Positions 62,754 to 64,000 of a DNA stretch of 64,000 bases are shown piece after piece (positions within the stretch are counted from its first letter, which is position 1; each line of letters opens with the position of its first letter). This stretch comes from Zymoseptoria tritici IPO323 (lineage: Eukaryota > Ascomycota > Dothideomycetes > Mycosphaerellales > Mycosphaerellaceae). The translations under genes were made by a program, and so were the position numbers. The notes under the pieces were generated by a model. The model had not been told where the DNA came from and did no database searches. It was given only the letters and a program-made list of their open reading frames with translations. The DNA is taken from the NCBI RefSeq assembly GCF_000219625.1, contig NC_018218.1:2542001-2606000 (forward strand), given 5' to 3'.

Positions 62754-63585
62754 TCAGAGCAGGTCACCCGTATCGACCGAGTGATCGGCGTCCACAGCCC
62801 CTGCCTTCACTGGCACCTCTTCAACCCCAACGACCTCATCGACTCTCTCATCGACCTTCTCATCGTCACTGCCAACGAGCTCGCCGACAGCCTTCTTACC
62901 ACGACCCTTCTTCGGAGTCGCCTTCACCTTCTTGACAGGACTCTCGTCACCATCGTCGCTACCAGTGTCTTCCTTCTTGAGTTCGGACCTCGCGCGCTTC
63001 TTCGGTGTCGCCTTGGGCTTTGGAGTGGAGGTGGTGGTAGTCATTGCCTCGGTGTCACCAGCCACTTCGAGAGCGCGCGCGGCAAGCTTCTTCTTGATTT
63101 TGGCCCATGCATTCTTAGCAGAACCCGGATTGCCCATGTCAACGAGCGGGGCGAGCTTCTTGAAATCGACCTTCGGCTCTCCCTCGAAAGCTGGAGAAGT
63201 CAGCGATGCCTAAACAATATGGAATCGACGCAGAGCAGGACCTGGCATAGCCCAAGAGACGATCCGGGACTACGCTGCAGGTCTTGAATTCTTAGAGACT
63301 TACAGCGCCAGGCGCAAGCCATGATCTGAAGCTCGCGCACAGTGAAGTCGTTGGTACCTGCGGCGAGCTTCTTCTTGATCTTAGCCCATGCATTCTTAGC
63401 AGAGCCCGGATTCCCCATTCCCACGAGCGGCGCAAGCTTCTTGAAGTCGACCTGCGTGGATTTTAGTGTTGTGATTATCTTCATGTGATCATTTCAATAC
63501 GGACCTTGGGCTCTCCACCCTCGAAACAGCGCCATGCGGCGGCCATGATCTCGTCCTCGCGAGGTGTGAAGTCGTTGGTAGCCAT
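62754..63585 (-). CDS. Small basic protein with two tandem Myb/HTH-like domains
   Basis: Three exons: 63505-63585, 63304-63451 and 62754-63190, 221 residues. The protein carries two near-identical domain copies: residues 6-58 (FTPREDEIMAAAWRCFEGGE, then VDFKKLAPLVGMGNPGSAKN, AWAKIKKKLAA) and 63-114 (FTVRELQIMACAWRSFEGEP, then LVDMGNPGSAKNAWAKIKKK). The fold looks like a Myb/SANT-type helix-turn-helix known in small Pezizomycotina proteins. The tail is basic then acidic (KKRARSELKKEDTGSDDGDE, VKKVKATPKKGRGKK), suggesting chromatin association. Intron 1 (GTCCGT donor) lies in the first copy at Lys|Val; intron 2 lies in the second copy near Arg|Ser-Phe. Neither position is shared. Same orientation as the neighbouring paralogue. 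Confidence 0.78.
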
Positions 63586-64000
63586 CTGGGGGACTTTAGT
63601 ATGCACGCGCGATGAATGGTAGCTGCTACACTACATACCTTAGCGTATGGGGTGTGTGTGTTAGAGGTATGTTGGATGTGTGGTGAGTGTGGATGTTGAT
63701 GTGTGGTGGATGTATGTTCAAAGTGTGTTGAAGCTGTGTTGCAAAATGCGGCGACGATGTTTGAGAAATGGTGGATCGATGAGATCGGAGCAGGGTTGCC
63801 ATGGAAAGACCCGTGCAGGAAGTGTGAAGTGAAGTGAAAGTGACGTGTTTCTTTCTTGGGATGCTTCCAGGCCCACTCTACTCACATACCTCACACATCG
63901 CATACAACATGCCTGACACATGCGCCAATCACAGGCATTCGTGGCAGATTTCACGTGATAGGCCACCTGAATAGCTGTGCAGAGACATTGGCATGCCTGG
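63586..64000. other. Promoter region with GT-rich stretch
   Basis: Upstream of the double-Myb gene; 63640-63730 is rich in tgtgtg/gtatgttggatg variants. No gene is recognised to the window edge. Confidence 0.5.

Noticed and set aside
1..64000. tRNA, rRNA, transposons, CRISPR arrays or a secondary-metabolite cluster
   Set aside because: Read by eye for B-box-like sequences, terminal inverted repeats, transposase or reverse transcriptase motifs and PKS/NRPS domains; none convincing. A tRNA or snoRNA could still be missed without tRNAscan or a covariance search.

Overview
This window is nuclear DNA of a filamentous ascomycete (Pezizomycotina). Gene content points to the Dothideomycetes, but I could not run a taxonomic search and the species is not determined. 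The evidence is a fused trifunctional tryptophan gene, an SREBP with the diagnostic tyrosine in its bHLH, an APSES factor, a KapC-type bZIP, an arrestin-like adaptor, Pal1 and a hybrid histidine kinase. Introns are short, mostly about 50-65 nt, with ctgac/ctaac-like branch sites. Genes are dense on both strands and no transposon or CRISPR array was recognised.

Layout. 0-6 kb: the 3' end of an indoleamine 2,3-dioxygenase gene, then an SREBP-type factor and a Pex24/dysferlin-domain peroxisomal membrane protein, all plus strand. 6-15 kb: a long non-coding stretch, an amino-acid permease, then MBP1-like APSES factor (minus) divergent from trpC (plus). 15-22 kb: a BRCT-WGR protein, a methyltransferase-like protein (minus), a tiny SF3B5 splicing-factor gene divergent from NSE3 of the SMC5/6 complex, and an isochorismatase-family hydrolase with a signal peptide. 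22-33 kb: an Ark/Prk (NAK) kinase, MED31 divergent from PAL1, and RPC11 divergent from a small ankyrin protein. 33-45 kb: a Ser/Thr-rich single-pass membrane protein, an arrestin-fold adaptor, a KapC-type bZIP and a Stm1-like RGG protein. 45-57 kb: a DOMON-cytochrome b561 protein, EB1/Mal3, a candidate small secreted cysteine-rich protein, IST3 divergent from VAM7, LMBD2-like divergent from a quinone-oxidoreductase-like dehydrogenase, and a FIT2/Scs3 protein. 57-64 kb: a hybrid histidine kinase, a repeat-rich stretch, and two neighbouring genes for small basic Myb/HTH-like proteins.

Most genes are housekeeping and unrelated to one another; I see no secondary-metabolite cluster and no obvious multi-gene novel system. 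Many genes were missed by simple ORF reading because an intron sits just after the start codon: SF3B5 has an ATG-only coding exon, RPC11 a 10-nt one and EB1 a 14-nt one. The most unusual locus is the right end. One Myb-like gene there carries a recent internal duplication whose two copies have different introns, and its neighbour has a probable one-base frameshift in its lysine-rich tail.

Exon coordinates are inferred from splice motifs, reading-frame arithmetic and family conservation recalled from general knowledge. No transcript or database evidence was available.
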